64,000 nt of DNA from Acinetobacter colistiniresistens (GCF_000413935.1 NZ_KE340383.1:280904-344903); one strand, 5' to 3'. Shown: positions 44,098-53,996, counted from the stretch's first letter. Numbers and translations are program-made. Notes: generated from the letters alone by a model not told the origin.

Positions 44098-45066
44098 ATG
44101 ATTATTCCTCAGCATTGGGCTGAAGCCAAAATCAAAACCAAGATTGCAGGTCGCCAATACTCACTCAAACGTTTTGGCTGGTCAAATCAAGACCTTGATG
44201 CAGCCCAAGCACATGCTGAGCAACGCCTTGCCGAAGCAATTGCAAAGATCAAAGCTGGAGAAAATATTCATCGTATTGATCATAAAGTTGCTTATAACGG
44301 TGCAGAAGGCTTACCCATTCGAGAAGAAATCATTGCTCAGCATGATGATGTGATTATCACACGCAATGCATACGGTGCCTTATGTTTAAACACTCCAGAT
44401 GTATTATTTGCAGATATTGATTTTATTGATACGCCATCTTTTAAACTTCGTTTGATTGCATTTTTAATTCTGTTGCTGAGCTCAATCGCAGCTGCGACCT
44501 ACCTGATGTCATGGCTGATCTTCGGCATAGGCGCAGTCATCACCCTTCTATTCACAGGTCTTCTCACCAAAGGACTGGCTCGTATCCAAACTCAATTTGC
44601 AGGTCGCCCAGAACAACTGACTTTAAAACGTATTCAACAATTCTCCGCACAACACCCAAGCTGGCATTTACGCGTCTATCGTACCCCCAAAGGTTATCGA
44701 ATCTTAGTGATGCACCAGATCTTCCAACCGAATGGCGATATGGCCCAGCTCCTTTTTGATTCAATCCAAGCCGATCCCAATTATGTCCGTATGTGCAAAA
44801 ATCAGAACTGTTTCCGTGCCAGAATCAGCCCAAAGCCATGGCGGATCGGTATCAACCGTTTACGCTTAGGTGTATGGCCAGTCAGTGCGGAAAGACAAGC
44901 CATTCGGGCGAAGTGGGTTCAAAATTATCAACGGCAGGCTGAACATTATGCTTCTTGCCGATTTGTGGCACAATTGGGCAGTCAGGCCATCAATCTCAAG
45001 GCAAAACGAGTACAATCCCTACATGATCAATACTGTAAATCTAACTCCTCTTTAGATATCGCATAA
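44098..45066 (+). CDS. Membrane protein of unknown function
   Basis: 322 aa from ATG 44098, chosen because AAGGA lies about 8 bp upstream; an in-frame ATG at 44020 inside mdtD is less likely. Two adjacent hydrophobic helices (about 120-160, LIAFLILLLSSIAAATYLMS and WLIFGIGAVITLLFTGLL) split an N-terminal basic cytosolic part from a C-terminal soluble domain. That domain has several Trp/Arg-rich segments and a CKNQNC pair. I recognise no family. It lies tightly between mdtD and the lysozyme gene in a four-gene rightward run. Confidence 0.8.
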   Translation: MIIPQHWAEAKIKTKIAGRQYSLKRFGWSNQDLDAAQAHAEQRLAEAIAKIKAGENIHRIDHKVAYNGAEGLPIREEIIAQHDDVIITRNAYGALCLNTPDVLFADIDFIDTPSFKLRLIAFLILLLSSIAAATYLMSWLIFGIGAVITLLFTGLLTKGLARIQTQFAGRPEQLTLKRIQQFSAQHPSWHLRVYRTPKGYRILVMHQIFQPNGDMAQLLFDSIQADPNYVRMCKNQNCFRARISPKPWRIGINRLRLGVWPVSAERQAIRAKWVQNYQRQAEHYASCRFVAQLGSQAINLKAKRVQSLHDQYCKSNSSLDIA

Positions 45067-45077
45067 TCCTGAACAAT

Positions 45078-45839
45078 ATGGTAAAAAAATCTGCGAAGCC
45101 TCAGTTTTCACAACATTATCCGACCTATGCCAGTATCGGTTTAGCCGTTATGCTTGGGGTGGTCAGCTACTTTGGCTTGTTCTATCAACAAAAGGCAGTT
45201 GCTCAGGATTATTCCATCCGTGGTTTTGATGTTTCCCACCATCAAGGCGAGATTAACTGGAAAAAAATCTCTCCAAGGCAATATCAGTTTGTTTATCTTA
45301 AAGCCACCGAAGGCGGTGATTTTAAAGATCAGAACTTCCAGCAGAACTGGCTTAAAGCGCGAGAACAGGGCTTACATGTCGGTGCTTATCATTTCTACCG
45401 CCTATGCCGTGACGGCGCCATACAGGCCGAAAACTTTATTGCCACCGTTCCAAACAAAGCAGATGCTTTGCCACCTGTGATCGATTTGGAATATGACAGT
45501 AACTGCATCAATACCTATACCAAAGAGCAGCTCTTAAAAGAAATTCAGGTCATGCATGATCAGCTCCATCGGCATTATGGCAAACAACCGATTTTTTATA
45601 TTTCCAAAAGTTTTTATCATATTGTCTTAATGGGAAATTTTAACAATACCCCACTCTGGGTTAGAGACTATGAAGGTAAACCTGAGCTTAAAGATGGTCG
45701 ACAATGGCTGTTTTGGCAACATAGTAGTCGAGGCAAAATCTCAGGCGTGCCCAAAGCCGTCGATTTAAATGTTTATGCAGAATCACCGAAACAATGGCGC
45801 ATGTTTCTAAAAGCACAGGGCATCGAAGATGCCAAATGA
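45078..45839 (+). CDS. GH25 lysozyme-family muramidase
   Basis: 253 aa. An N-terminal membrane anchor (about 16-34) is followed by the GH25 barrel: IRGFDVSHHQGEINWKKI (first Asp), FVYLKATEGGDFKD (Glu), GAYHFYRLC, PPVIDLEYDSNC (catalytic Asp-x-Glu) and a C-terminal WQHSSRGKISGVPKAVDLNVY. It cleaves the MurNAc-GlcNAc bond in peptidoglycan, probably held on the periplasmic side of the inner membrane. Its last 11 bp overlap the dinB start. Confidence 0.9.
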   Translation: MVKKSAKPQFSQHYPTYASIGLAVMLGVVSYFGLFYQQKAVAQDYSIRGFDVSHHQGEINWKKISPRQYQFVYLKATEGGDFKDQNFQQNWLKAREQGLHVGAYHFYRLCRDGAIQAENFIATVPNKADALPPVIDLEYDSNCINTYTKEQLLKEIQVMHDQLHRHYGKQPIFYISKSFYHIVLMGNFNNTPLWVRDYEGKPELKDGRQWLFWQHSSRGKISGVPKAVDLNVYAESPKQWRMFLKAQGIEDAK

Positions 45840-46896
45840 GCTACGTAAAATTATCCACATTGATATCGATGCTTTCTATGCCTCGGTTGAGCTCAAAGAT
45901 CGCCCTGAGCTGAAAGATTTGCCTGTGGTGGTGTCTTCCCACCACCCTCGTGCGGTCATTGCCGCAGCGTCTTATCCAGCCCGTGTCTTTGGCCTTCGTT
46001 CTGCTATGTCGATGGGTCAAGCCAAGAAACTGTGTCCACAGGTGGTGGTGATTGAACCCAATTTTGAAAAATATCGTGAGGTTTCAGCACAAATCCATCA
46101 GATTTTTCAGCAATATACGACATTAATCGAACCCCTGTCTTTAGATGAAGCCTATCTGGATGTCACTGAAAACCTGAAGAATATCCCCAGTGCCACCGAA
46201 GTGGCGGCACAGATTCGTACAGATATTTTTGCAGTCACTGGACTCACCGCTTCTGCTGGTGTCGCACCGAATAAGTTCTTGGCGAAGATTGCCTCGGACT
46301 GGAACAAACCCAATGGTTTATTTGTGATTAAGCCTCATCAAGTGCTCAGTTTTATTCAGGATTTGGCGCTGAATAAAATTCCGGGGGTAGGTAAAGTCAC
46401 TCAAGAAAGACTGCAACAGCTGAATTTACATACCTTGGGTGATCTGCAAAAAATTGAAGAAAATGTGCTGATTCATCATTTTGGTAAATATGGCAAACAA
46501 CTGTATTTATATGCACAGGGTATTGATCATCGTCCCGTCAAAGCGGAACGGGAGCGTCAACAGATTTCCAAAGAAATTACCTTTGATGAAGATTATACCC
46601 TTGCGCAATGCAGCCATGCGTGGCAGCCATTGACCGAACAAGTCTGGCGAAGTTTGAATAAGAAGCAGCTGACTGCTCGCGGTGTAACCGTCAAACTCAA
46701 GCTTAAAAATTTCCAAGTGTTACAACACAGTAAAAGTTTTAAGCAGGCGCTACAATCGCAACAGGACTTGGGACAAGTGGTACTGCAACTGTTAGATGAA
46801 ATGCATATTGACCCAGAATTCCAATTTCGTCTGGTCGGCGTCGGTGTATATCAGTTGCAAGCTGTACAAGAAGAATCACAACTTTCTTTGTGGTAG
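45829..46896 (+). CDS. dinB: DNA polymerase IV
   Basis: 355 aa, full length. Y-family polymerase: IIHIDIDAFYASVELKDRPEL (first catalytic Asp and steric-gate region), LSLDEAYLDVT (Asp-Glu pair), ASAGVAPNKFLAKIASDWNKPNGL, then the HhH segment KIPGVGKVTQERL and a little-finger domain. It performs error-prone translesion synthesis. The C-terminus ends SQLSLW, resembling a beta-clamp-binding tail (QxxLxLW). It overlaps the lysozyme gene by 11 bp, suggesting co-transcription. Confidence 0.96.
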   Translation: MPNELRKIIHIDIDAFYASVELKDRPELKDLPVVVSSHHPRAVIAAASYPARVFGLRSAMSMGQAKKLCPQVVVIEPNFEKYREVSAQIHQIFQQYTTLIEPLSLDEAYLDVTENLKNIPSATEVAAQIRTDIFAVTGLTASAGVAPNKFLAKIASDWNKPNGLFVIKPHQVLSFIQDLALNKIPGVGKVTQERLQQLNLHTLGDLQKIEENVLIHHFGKYGKQLYLYAQGIDHRPVKAERERQQISKEITFDEDYTLAQCSHAWQPLTEQVWRSLNKKQLTARGVTVKLKLKNFQVLQHSKSFKQALQSQQDLGQVVLQLLDEMHIDPEFQFRLVGVGVYQLQAVQEESQLSLW

Positions 46897-47200
46897 TGCT
46901 GTTTTTTACACAAAAATACCATCCATGCTAAAAATTATGTTTGCTTTTTATCCAGTTTTCAGTACTCTAAGCAACGCAGTAACATTATCCTTGTTATTCG
47001 CTTTGCTAAAGAAAACCTCACTTTTAGCATCTGCTCCTGTGGTTGGCGTGACGATCAAATCCGAAGATTACAGGGCACTTCAGGTCTTCTTTCTCTATCC
47101 TCTTCTTGCTATAAAAAATTCCATATTTCCCTCTACGCGTTAGCATGACTTCAGTTAAACTCAGCAGATAAAACTAGAAAATTCTGTATGTATATACCCT
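46897..47200. other. Intergenic region before creB
   Basis: About 300 bases between two rightward genes. An open frame of about 70 codons exists (from an ATG near 46924) but has no ribosome site or recognisable features. No hairpin or tRNA was seen. Confidence 0.5.
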
Positions 47201-47920
47201 ATGAAGCAAAAACAAATACTTTGTGTTGAAGATGAAGCCGCAATTGTCCTGCCCCTGCGTTACGCACTTGAGCGTGAAGGCTGGTCCGTCAGTTGGGCCA
47301 ATACAGGTACACAAGCATTGCAACTTCTGGCACAGCAATCCTTTGATTTTATTATTTTAGATGTAGGCCTCCCAGATCTAAATGGCTTTGAAGTCTGCAA
47401 ACAACTACGTCAGAAAGATCACACCCCTTTACTGTTCTTAACGGCACGTGATGATGAAATTGATCGGGTGGTTGGCCTCGAAATTGGCGCCGATGATTAT
47501 TGCACTAAGCCCTTTAGTGCGCGTGAAATTGTCGCCAGAATCAAGGCCATTTGGCGCAGAATGGAAATTCAAACTCAGCCAGTTACAGCCTCTGTAGTAA
47601 CAACGGAAACTGAAGTTATTGTGCAATCGGCAACTTGGTTATGTCACCCACAGTCCTTGCAGATTCATTATCATGGTCAGGTGCTACAGCTCACTCGTTA
47701 TGAATACCGCTTGTTATTCCTACTGATTCAACATCCGGAGCAAGTATTTAGTCGCCAACAATTGATGGATCATATTTGGGAATATCCAGAGCATAGTCTG
47801 GAGCGAACGGTCGATACCCATATCAAAAGCTTAAGACAAAAACTCAAACAGATTACCCCACAGGATGACCCAATTCGCACCCATCGTGGTTTTGGCTATA
47901 GTTTGGCGAAGTTGAGTTAA
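47201..47920 (+). CDS. creB: CreB-like OmpR-family response regulator
   Basis: 239 aa. Receiver domain: ILCVEDEAAI (acidic pair), FIILDVGLPDLNGFE with the phospho-accepting Asp, FLTARDDE and EIGADDYCTKPFSAREI with the conserved Lys. C-terminal winged helix: LTRYEYRLLFLLIQHPEQVFSRQQLMDHIWE...RTVDTHIKSLRQKL...THRGFGYSL, close to E. coli CreB. It ends 3 bp before the sensor gene. Known: CreBC responds to carbon and energy status and affects beta-lactamase and biofilm traits in some species. Confidence 0.9.
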   Translation: MKQKQILCVEDEAAIVLPLRYALEREGWSVSWANTGTQALQLLAQQSFDFIILDVGLPDLNGFEVCKQLRQKDHTPLLFLTARDDEIDRVVGLEIGADDYCTKPFSAREIVARIKAIWRRMEIQTQPVTASVVTTETEVIVQSATWLCHPQSLQIHYHGQVLQLTRYEYRLLFLLIQHPEQVFSRQQLMDHIWEYPEHSLERTVDTHIKSLRQKLKQITPQDDPIRTHRGFGYSLAKLS

Positions 47921-47923
47921 AGC

Positions 47924-49390
47924 ATGTCGATCTTTGTCCGTATCTGGTTTTTCTTTAGCTTGGTGGTGGTCCTGAGTCTGGGCTTTATCGCCTATACTTT
48001 GACCCAACAAGTAAAACCGAATGTACGGCAAGTGGTAGAAGATACTCTCGCTGAAAATGCCAACATCATTGCCCAACTGATTGCGGAAGATGTCTATCAG
48101 CACCAAGTCGACACCCCAGAATTTGATCAAAAAATTCAGGCTGCTTTATCCCGTCAACTAAATGCCACCATTTGGCAGTATCGCAAAGAACAAATTAATC
48201 AGCAGTTGTATATCACTGATCCCAAAGGTATTGTGACCTATGATTCAGAGGGGCAAGCCGTCGGACAAGACTATTCTAAATGGAATGATGTTTACTTAAC
48301 CCTACGCGGCAAATACGGCGCACGTTCGACTGCAACCAATCCTTATGACAACAATAGCAGCGTCATGCATATTGCAGCACCTATTATTTATGATCAGCAA
48401 TTATTGGGGGTTGTCAGTATTGGCAAACCCAATCAATCGGTACAGCCTTATATTGAGCGTGCCGAACAGCAACTGATCTATCAGGCCCTCTGGATTGCAG
48501 CACTCAGTTTGCTCTTGGCCAGTATGGTGGCCTATTGGCTCAGACATAGTATTGATCGGGTACGTCGTTATGCGCAGGCACTCGCACCTGTGAATCAGGC
48601 GCCATTCTTCTATTCCGCCAAAGAGCTCAACCAAGTGACTCAGGCACTGAGTGAAATGCGAGAGAAGCTGGAAGATCGAGGCTATGTGGAAAACTACGTC
48701 AATACACTCACCCACGAACTCAAAAGCCCGCTTACTGCCATTCAAGCCAGCGCTGAACTGCTTCAAGATGATTTACCCTTGGCAGATCAACAGCAATTTG
48801 CATTGCATATTGTTGAGCAAAGCCAACGTTTGCAGTCTTTGGTTGAACGGATGCTACTACTCACACGACTCGAAAAAAACCAGCATGTCTTAGAGTTTCA
48901 ATCGGTCGATCTGAATCAACTGATTCAGCAGTGTGTTCAGCAACAACTGAGTGCGCTACAACGGAAACAGCTCCAAATCCAGCTTGACCTGCCTAAATAC
49001 TGTTCAATCTATGCTGATCCATTTTGGTTGAAACAGGCATTGAATAATCTGTTAGACAACGCCAGAGATTTTTGTCCGGCACAAGGAAAAATCGCTGTTC
49101 AGCTTCAACAAGATCCTGTACATGACCGTATTACCCTATTGTTTTTTAATGAAGCTGAGTCCATTCCTGAATACGCCTTGACTCGTGTGTTTGAAACTTA
49201 TTTTTCCCTGCCGCGCCCACATAATCAGCAGCGTAGTACTGGGATTGGCCTCAGTATCGTCAAGCAGATAATTCAACAGCATCAAGGTCAGATTAATATT
49301 CGGAATATTCAGGCCAATACACTCGACTTCTTGCACACGCATCATGCAGGCGTACTTCTGACGATCACACTTCACACAAACTTCACTTAA
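47924..49390 (+). CDS. creC: CreC-like sensor histidine kinase
   Basis: 488 aa. An N-terminal membrane helix (7-28), a periplasmic sensor of about 150 residues containing YDSEGQAVGQDYSKWNDVYLTLRGKYGARS (CreC-type), a second helix (about 190-205), HisKA with NTLTHELKSPLTAI (His phosphorylation site), and an HATPase domain with QALNNLLDNARDF (N box) and STGIGLSIVKQI (G box). It phosphorylates the CreB-type regulator encoded immediately upstream. Confidence 0.9.
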   Translation: MSIFVRIWFFFSLVVVLSLGFIAYTLTQQVKPNVRQVVEDTLAENANIIAQLIAEDVYQHQVDTPEFDQKIQAALSRQLNATIWQYRKEQINQQLYITDPKGIVTYDSEGQAVGQDYSKWNDVYLTLRGKYGARSTATNPYDNNSSVMHIAAPIIYDQQLLGVVSIGKPNQSVQPYIERAEQQLIYQALWIAALSLLLASMVAYWLRHSIDRVRRYAQALAPVNQAPFFYSAKELNQVTQALSEMREKLEDRGYVENYVNTLTHELKSPLTAIQASAELLQDDLPLADQQQFALHIVEQSQRLQSLVERMLLLTRLEKNQHVLEFQSVDLNQLIQQCVQQQLSALQRKQLQIQLDLPKYCSIYADPFWLKQALNNLLDNARDFCPAQGKIAVQLQQDPVHDRITLLFFNEAESIPEYALTRVFETYFSLPRPHNQQRSTGIGLSIVKQIIQQHQGQINIRNIQANTLDFLHTHHAGVLLTITLHTNFT

Positions 49391-49447
49391 GCTTCAGACT
49401 AAGCTCATCCGAAGTGCATCTCCGATCGAGATACTGGTCATATTACC

Positions 49448-49845
49448 ATGAACCGTGACATGCGCCACAATTTCATTAGTTTTAAAATCGGAGCGATTTT
49501 ATTGCTGATTTTTATATCGGTTTATTTTTTATTTCAAGTTTGGTCTCTAAACATCAAAGCCATCAACAACAGCTGATTCATGACCTTGCCCATGAACCCC
49601 AACGTGATGATCTCTGGAAACAAGCTGAAATTATTTTTTCGCTCTAAGCTGCGCGAGGGCTCAATGCCAAGCCAATCTTCAATATTGATGGAAAAACCTA
49701 TACGTTTGATTTTTTTAGAACAAAGCCAAGAACAACGGGGGTTGATCTGGTGCAGCGTCAAGCTGACTGGACAAATATTGCACTGGTTACAATAGTCACA
49801 AGCTGTGTTGTTTGTGCTGTTACGTTCAATCCTGTCCTTGCTTGA
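49448..49845 (+). pseudogene. Decayed ORF after creC, possibly a creD relic
   Basis: ATG 49448 opens a 42-codon frame with one strong hydrophobic helix (FKIGAILLLIFISVYFLF), then a stop. A shifted frame continues SLVSKHQSHQQQLIHDLAHE, hits an internal TAA, and goes on with FNIDGKTYTFDF and a Trp-rich tail to TGA 49843-49845. The hydrophobic start and polar helix resemble the N-terminus of CreD, which follows creC in E. coli. This is a weak match; it may be another broken gene. Confidence 0.4.
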
Positions 49846-49924
49846 TTGCCTCTGTCATGTTTCTTACTCGTCCATGTCAATTGGTATCAATCTGAACAAG
49901 CAAGGTATTAACACTATTCGGGTC

Positions 49925-49953
49925 GGGCGAAACCATGCTTTCGCCCATTTTTG
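49925..49953 (+). terminator. Terminator downstream of the creBC region
   Basis: GGGCGAAA, loop CCATGC, TTTCGCCC followed by ATTTTTG: a perfect 8-bp stem with a U tract. Confidence 0.8.
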
Positions 49954-49977
49954 ATAAAATTTCATAGGAATAAAAAG

Positions 49978-50181
49978 ATGTATCAAGCCACTTATTCAGC
50001 ATTAAGCCAACTCAAACAACTTTGTCCTGCACACAGTTCTATTGCAAGTTGCTTGAATCAGCTACGACAAGCTCAAATTCAGTTTTTAAATCTGGGGAAT
50101 ATTGTTATCTGCCCACAACAAAGCTGCATTTTATTTTTTAAAAAACGCCATTTAATGGAAATAGAAACTTTTTCAGCCTGA
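49978..50181 (+). CDS. Small hypothetical protein
   Basis: 67 aa from ATG 49978, about 7 bp after AGGAAT. No motif; two short helices and a terminal KKRHLMEIETFSA segment. The ribosome site, isolation between a terminator and the RidA gene, and strand agreement argue that it is real, but evidence is limited. Confidence 0.5.
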   Translation: MYQATYSALSQLKQLCPAHSSIASCLNQLRQAQIQFLNLGNIVICPQQSCILFFKKRHLMEIETFSA

Positions 50182-50257
50182 TTTATACAAAATTACACTG
50201 TGCCTGAATCGCATCAAGTACAATCCAGTCTCTATATTTTTTGATTCAGGAATAACA

Positions 50258-50614
50258 ATGTCTGTGCAACGACTTCATGTCACTTCACGTTATTGCGAAG
50301 TCGCAATTTCAGGAAATCTAGTTCATTTAGCAGGTCAATTGGCAGATGACACCAGCGTCGATGTAACTGCACAGACCCAGCAAACCTTAGACAATATTGA
50401 CCGCTTACTTGCTGAAGCAGGAACTGATAAGACCCATATTTTATCAGTGATTATCTTTTTAAAAGACATCGAAAAAGATTATGCCGCCATGAATAGCGTC
50501 TGGGATGCATGGATTGCAGCAGGTCATCCGCCAGCACGTACCTGCGTCGAGTCTAAACTCTACGCACCAGATGTACTGGTTGAGATGACTGTCACTGCAG
50601 TACGTCCAGATTAA
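50258..50614 (+). CDS. RidA-family (YjgF/UK114) protein
   Basis: 118 aa. The family pattern is present: VHLAGQLADDTSVDVTAQTQQTLDNIDRLLAEAGTDKTHI, FLKDIEKDYAAMNSVWDAWIAAGHPPARTCVE with the conserved Arg in ARTCVE, and a final VEMTVTA. RidA proteins hydrolyse reactive enamine/imine intermediates to ketoacids. AGGA precedes the ATG. It overlaps the tail of the convergent DUF2726 gene by 4 bp. Confidence 0.92.
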   Translation: MSVQRLHVTSRYCEVAISGNLVHLAGQLADDTSVDVTAQTQQTLDNIDRLLAEAGTDKTHILSVIIFLKDIEKDYAAMNSVWDAWIAAGHPPARTCVESKLYAPDVLVEMTVTAVRPD

Positions 50615-51153
50615 TAAGATTTCATCGCAAATTCATTATATTTCATCATTCGATCCGCTTTAGCCATCGACATTGAAGTAGAAGTGGAGATAGTTACAAC
50701 TGAAGCAGGTTCAAACAGATCTGGCACTAAATCTTGTCTGAGTTCTTGTTCCGTTGGAATACTGCTATAGCGCAACACACGATAGCCTGCTAACTCCAAC
50801 AGGCTGTCCTGATAATGTTTTTGATGTAGACGATTGACATAAGATTCGTCGGCAATTTCAATAATTGCAAGCACTTGGTGTTGTTGGTCTAAGACCACAA
50901 AGTCGGCCACCAAACCTTGATATTTACGCCGTGTGTGGGCAAATTTAGTGGTAAGTAAGGCATCAAAAGAAACATGTGCCAAGACTGTATGACGTGGCAA
51001 AACCGCTTGTAAACGCATCAGTGTAATTTGTTCAGCGATATTGAGAATACCACGACGTTTGAGTGGACTATCCTGACGCCTGTTTTGTTGTAGGCGGCGC
51101 AACGCAAGCGCTGCGATTAACAGCAGCCCAACTATTGTTATAAAATAATACAT
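50611..51153 (-). CDS. DUF2726 domain protein with N-terminal membrane anchor
   Basis: 180 aa: one N-terminal hydrophobic helix (4-18), a basic linker, then the DUF2726 core (about 35-150) with LMRLQAVLPRHTVLAHVSFDALL, KYQGLVADFVVLDQQHQVLAIIEIADES and GYRVLRYSSIPTEQEL. The core resembles a restriction-endonuclease-like fold (VADFVV...AIIEIAD), but the function is unknown. Confidence 0.85.
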   Translation of the reverse strand: MYYFITIVGLLLIAALALRRLQQNRRQDSPLKRRGILNIAEQITLMRLQAVLPRHTVLAHVSFDALLTTKFAHTRRKYQGLVADFVVLDQQHQVLAIIEIADESYVNRLHQKHYQDSLLELAGYRVLRYSSIPTEQELRQDLVPDLFEPASVVTISTSTSMSMAKADRMMKYNEFAMKSY

Positions 51154-51412
51154 TTCTAACCAATCCCTTTAGATTTTTTATAATCATTTTGGCTTTAAGC
51201 CAATTTTTTTAATCAAGAACAGCGATAGCAAAATCATTTTGCAGTGCAAACTTAAGTTTTTTAATCGTGTTTTGCTAGACGACCTAAGTCGTAAAAGCCC
51301 TCTGCCCTTTATTTATAATCATTCGCTATTCAATATTCAAGTCGTTATTGTCAGTTTATGTTTCCTTAGGCGACAGTTTTATGATCAAATTGTGAGCGCT
51401 TATGCCGAGCCG

Positions 51413-51446
51413 AAAAAAAGCAGGCATGATCTGGATCATGCCTGCT
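51413..51446 (-). terminator. Terminator of the ygiQ gene
   Basis: On the minus strand GCAGGCATGATC, CA loop, GATCATGCCTGC followed by TTTTTTT. The gap 51154-51412 upstream shows no gene. Confidence 0.87.
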
Positions 51447-51457
51447 GTAATATCGAA

Positions 51458-53839
51458 TTAACGAGCTGCTTTGGTTTTCGGCTTGGTTTTACCAGAGAAT
51501 GGTCTTTTCTCACCTGTTTCACGTGGTGGTAAGCCATTATGCTGAGTTAACACCTGTCCTTTCTGTGGGCGCTTTTGTCCTGATTGTGGGCGAGATTGGC
51601 TCTGACCACGTTTGGCCGAATCTCCCGCCACAGAGGAGTTCTTCTTGCGCGCTGATTTATATTCACCCTCAGCTGTACCTTGCGGCTGATAGGTTGGAAT
51701 CAAATGCTGTTTTGAGTTACCGATCAGATCGGCACGCCCCATGTCTTTCAAGGCTTCGCGCAATAAAGGCCAGTTATTTGGATCATGATAACGTAAAAAT
51801 GCCTTGTGCAGACGGCGACGCTTTTCACCTTTGACGATATCGACATTTTCAGTATAGCGCGCCACTTTAGACAGCGGGTTCTTACCTGAATAATACATGG
51901 TGGTCGCAGTGGCCATTGGCGATGGATAGAAGGTTTGAACCTGATCGGCGCGGAAACCATTCTTCTTCAACCAAATTGCCAGATTCATCATGTCATAATC
52001 CGTGGTACCCGGATGCGCAGCAATGAAGTATGGAATTAAATATTGTTCCTTACCAGCTTCCTTACTGAAACGCTCAAACATTTGTTTAAAACGATCATAC
52101 GTTCCAATCCCCGGTTTCATCATCTTCGATAACGGGCCAGTTTCAGTATGCTCAGGCGCAATTTTCAGATAACCACCGACATGATGCTGCACCAATTCTT
52201 TAACATATTCAGGATTCAATACTGCAAGGTCATAACGCAGCCCTGAACCAATCAGAATCTTCTTCACGCCTTTGATTTCACGAGCTTTACGATACAGCTG
52301 AACCAAAGGTGCATGGTCGGTATGTAGGTTTTGACACACTCCTGGATAGACACAAGACGGTTTACGACAATTCTTTTCGATCTCAGGATCGTTACAGTGT
52401 AAACGGTACATGTTGGCGGTTGGACCACCTAAGTCCGAGATAATGCCCGTGAAGTTGGGTGCCGTATCACGGATCTTTTCAATTTCACGTAAAATTGAAT
52501 CTTCCGAACGGTTTTGAATAATCCGGCCTTCATGTTCAGTGATCGAACAGAAAGTACAACCACCAAAACAACCACGCATGATATTGACCGAGAATTTGAT
52601 CATATCAAAAGCAGGGAAACGCGCATTCTCATAGGTCGGATGAGGGAGACGTGCGTAAGGCAAGTCAAACACATAATCCATTTCCTCCGTCGTCAGAGGA
52701 ATTGGAGGTGGATTGATCCAGACATCACGTTCGCCATGACGCTGTACCAAGGCACGCGCATTACCAGGATTGGTTTCCAAATGCAAAATACGGTTGGCAT
52801 GTGCATATAGCACATGATCATCAGCTACCTCTTCAAAAGAAGGTAAACGAATCACCGCCAACTCACGTGGAGGCAATTTATGTTTAATCGCTTTGGATGG
52901 TGCAGGCTTTAACTGCACAATCTGGGTATCTGGATCAAGCTGATCGCCTTCACGAACAATCGGATTGGCAACAATTTCTTTTTGGAAGTTTTGATATTGT
53001 GCCAGTGAGTTGCCTTTTTCTTTTTCAACTTCACAGCCATCAATATCTTCAGTCATGACATAAGGATTGATAATTGGATCGACACGTCCAATGGTATCCA
53101 CATCATTGCTGGCGATTTCAACGAATTTGGCTTTCGAGGCTTTATTGTGTTTATTAATAATAAATGCGGTACCACGAACATCGGTAATCTCGTGGATTTT
53201 CTCGCCCTTGGCTAAGCGATGCATGACATCAATAATCGCACGTTCACCATTGCCATACATCAATAGATCAGCTTTAGAATCCATCAAAATAGAGCGGCGA
53301 ACTTTATCTGACCAATAGTCATAATGTGCAATACGACGCAAGCTGCCTTCAATCCCACCCAGCAAGACTGGCACATCTGGGAAAGCCTCACGACAACGCT
53401 GACAGTAAACTGTTGCTGCACGGTCTGGACGTTTATTCGGCTCATTGTTTGGTGAATAGGCATCATCCGAACGGATTTTACGATCTGCCGTATAACGGTT
53501 GATCATCGAATCCATGTTGCCCGCAGTCACCCCCCATGCAATGGTTGGCTTACCGAGCACACGAAAACTCTCCACATTGGTCCAGTCTGGCTGTGCAATA
53601 ATCCCGACACGGAAGCCTTGAGCTTCAAGCACACGCCCAATCACACCCGATACAAAAGAGGGATGGTCAATATAGGCATCGCCACACACCAGAATAAAGT
53701 CACATGCATCCCAGCCGAGTAGATCCATTTCTTCTCGAGACATCGGCAAAAATGGTGCAGGTTCAAAACACGACGCCCAATATTTGTCGTAATCAAACAG
53801 CGCTTTTGGCGCAGTCTGCATGGTGTAGGCAGTAGACAT
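51458..53839 (-). CDS. YgiQ-family radical SAM protein
   Basis: 793 aa. N-terminal UPF0313 domain (DACDFILVCGDAYIDHPSF, GGIEGSLRRIAHYDYWSDKVRRSIL) and a radical SAM core with the 4Fe-4S motif CFGGCTFC in NIMRGCFGGCTFCSITEHEGR. The C-terminus (from about 720) is a basic, low-complexity tail rich in Arg, Lys, Gln and Ser. YgiQ proteins are widespread but their substrate is unknown. Confidence 0.92.
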   Translation of the reverse strand: MSTAYTMQTAPKALFDYDKYWASCFEPAPFLPMSREEMDLLGWDACDFILVCGDAYIDHPSFVSGVIGRVLEAQGFRVGIIAQPDWTNVESFRVLGKPTIAWGVTAGNMDSMINRYTADRKIRSDDAYSPNNEPNKRPDRAATVYCQRCREAFPDVPVLLGGIEGSLRRIAHYDYWSDKVRRSILMDSKADLLMYGNGERAIIDVMHRLAKGEKIHEITDVRGTAFIINKHNKASKAKFVEIASNDVDTIGRVDPIINPYVMTEDIDGCEVEKEKGNSLAQYQNFQKEIVANPIVREGDQLDPDTQIVQLKPAPSKAIKHKLPPRELAVIRLPSFEEVADDHVLYAHANRILHLETNPGNARALVQRHGERDVWINPPPIPLTTEEMDYVFDLPYARLPHPTYENARFPAFDMIKFSVNIMRGCFGGCTFCSITEHEGRIIQNRSEDSILREIEKIRDTAPNFTGIISDLGGPTANMYRLHCNDPEIEKNCRKPSCVYPGVCQNLHTDHAPLVQLYRKAREIKGVKKILIGSGLRYDLAVLNPEYVKELVQHHVGGYLKIAPEHTETGPLSKMMKPGIGTYDRFKQMFERFSKEAGKEQYLIPYFIAAHPGTTDYDMMNLAIWLKKNGFRADQVQTFYPSPMATATTMYYSGKNPLSKVARYTENVDIVKGEKRRRLHKAFLRYHDPNNWPLLREALKDMGRADLIGNSKQHLIPTYQPQGTAEGEYKSARKKNSSVAGDSAKRGQSQSRPQSGQKRPQKGQVLTQHNGLPPRETGEKRPFSGKTKPKTKAAR

Positions 53840-53996
53840 GGCTTGCGAATCTCGGCTAGCAGATGGAGGAGAGACATCTAAAGATGAAAGCCGATCATTT
53901 TAACATGAATTTCATTCATTTTCCCTGTTTATAAAACATTCAGGAACAAGGAGATAACAAATTATTTGTACAAAGATTAAGCAAGGCCAAGATCGC

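Noticed and set aside
46796..47143. 115-codon ORF overlapping the dinB end
   Set aside because: Its first part is a frame shadow of dinB and the rest has no supporting features.
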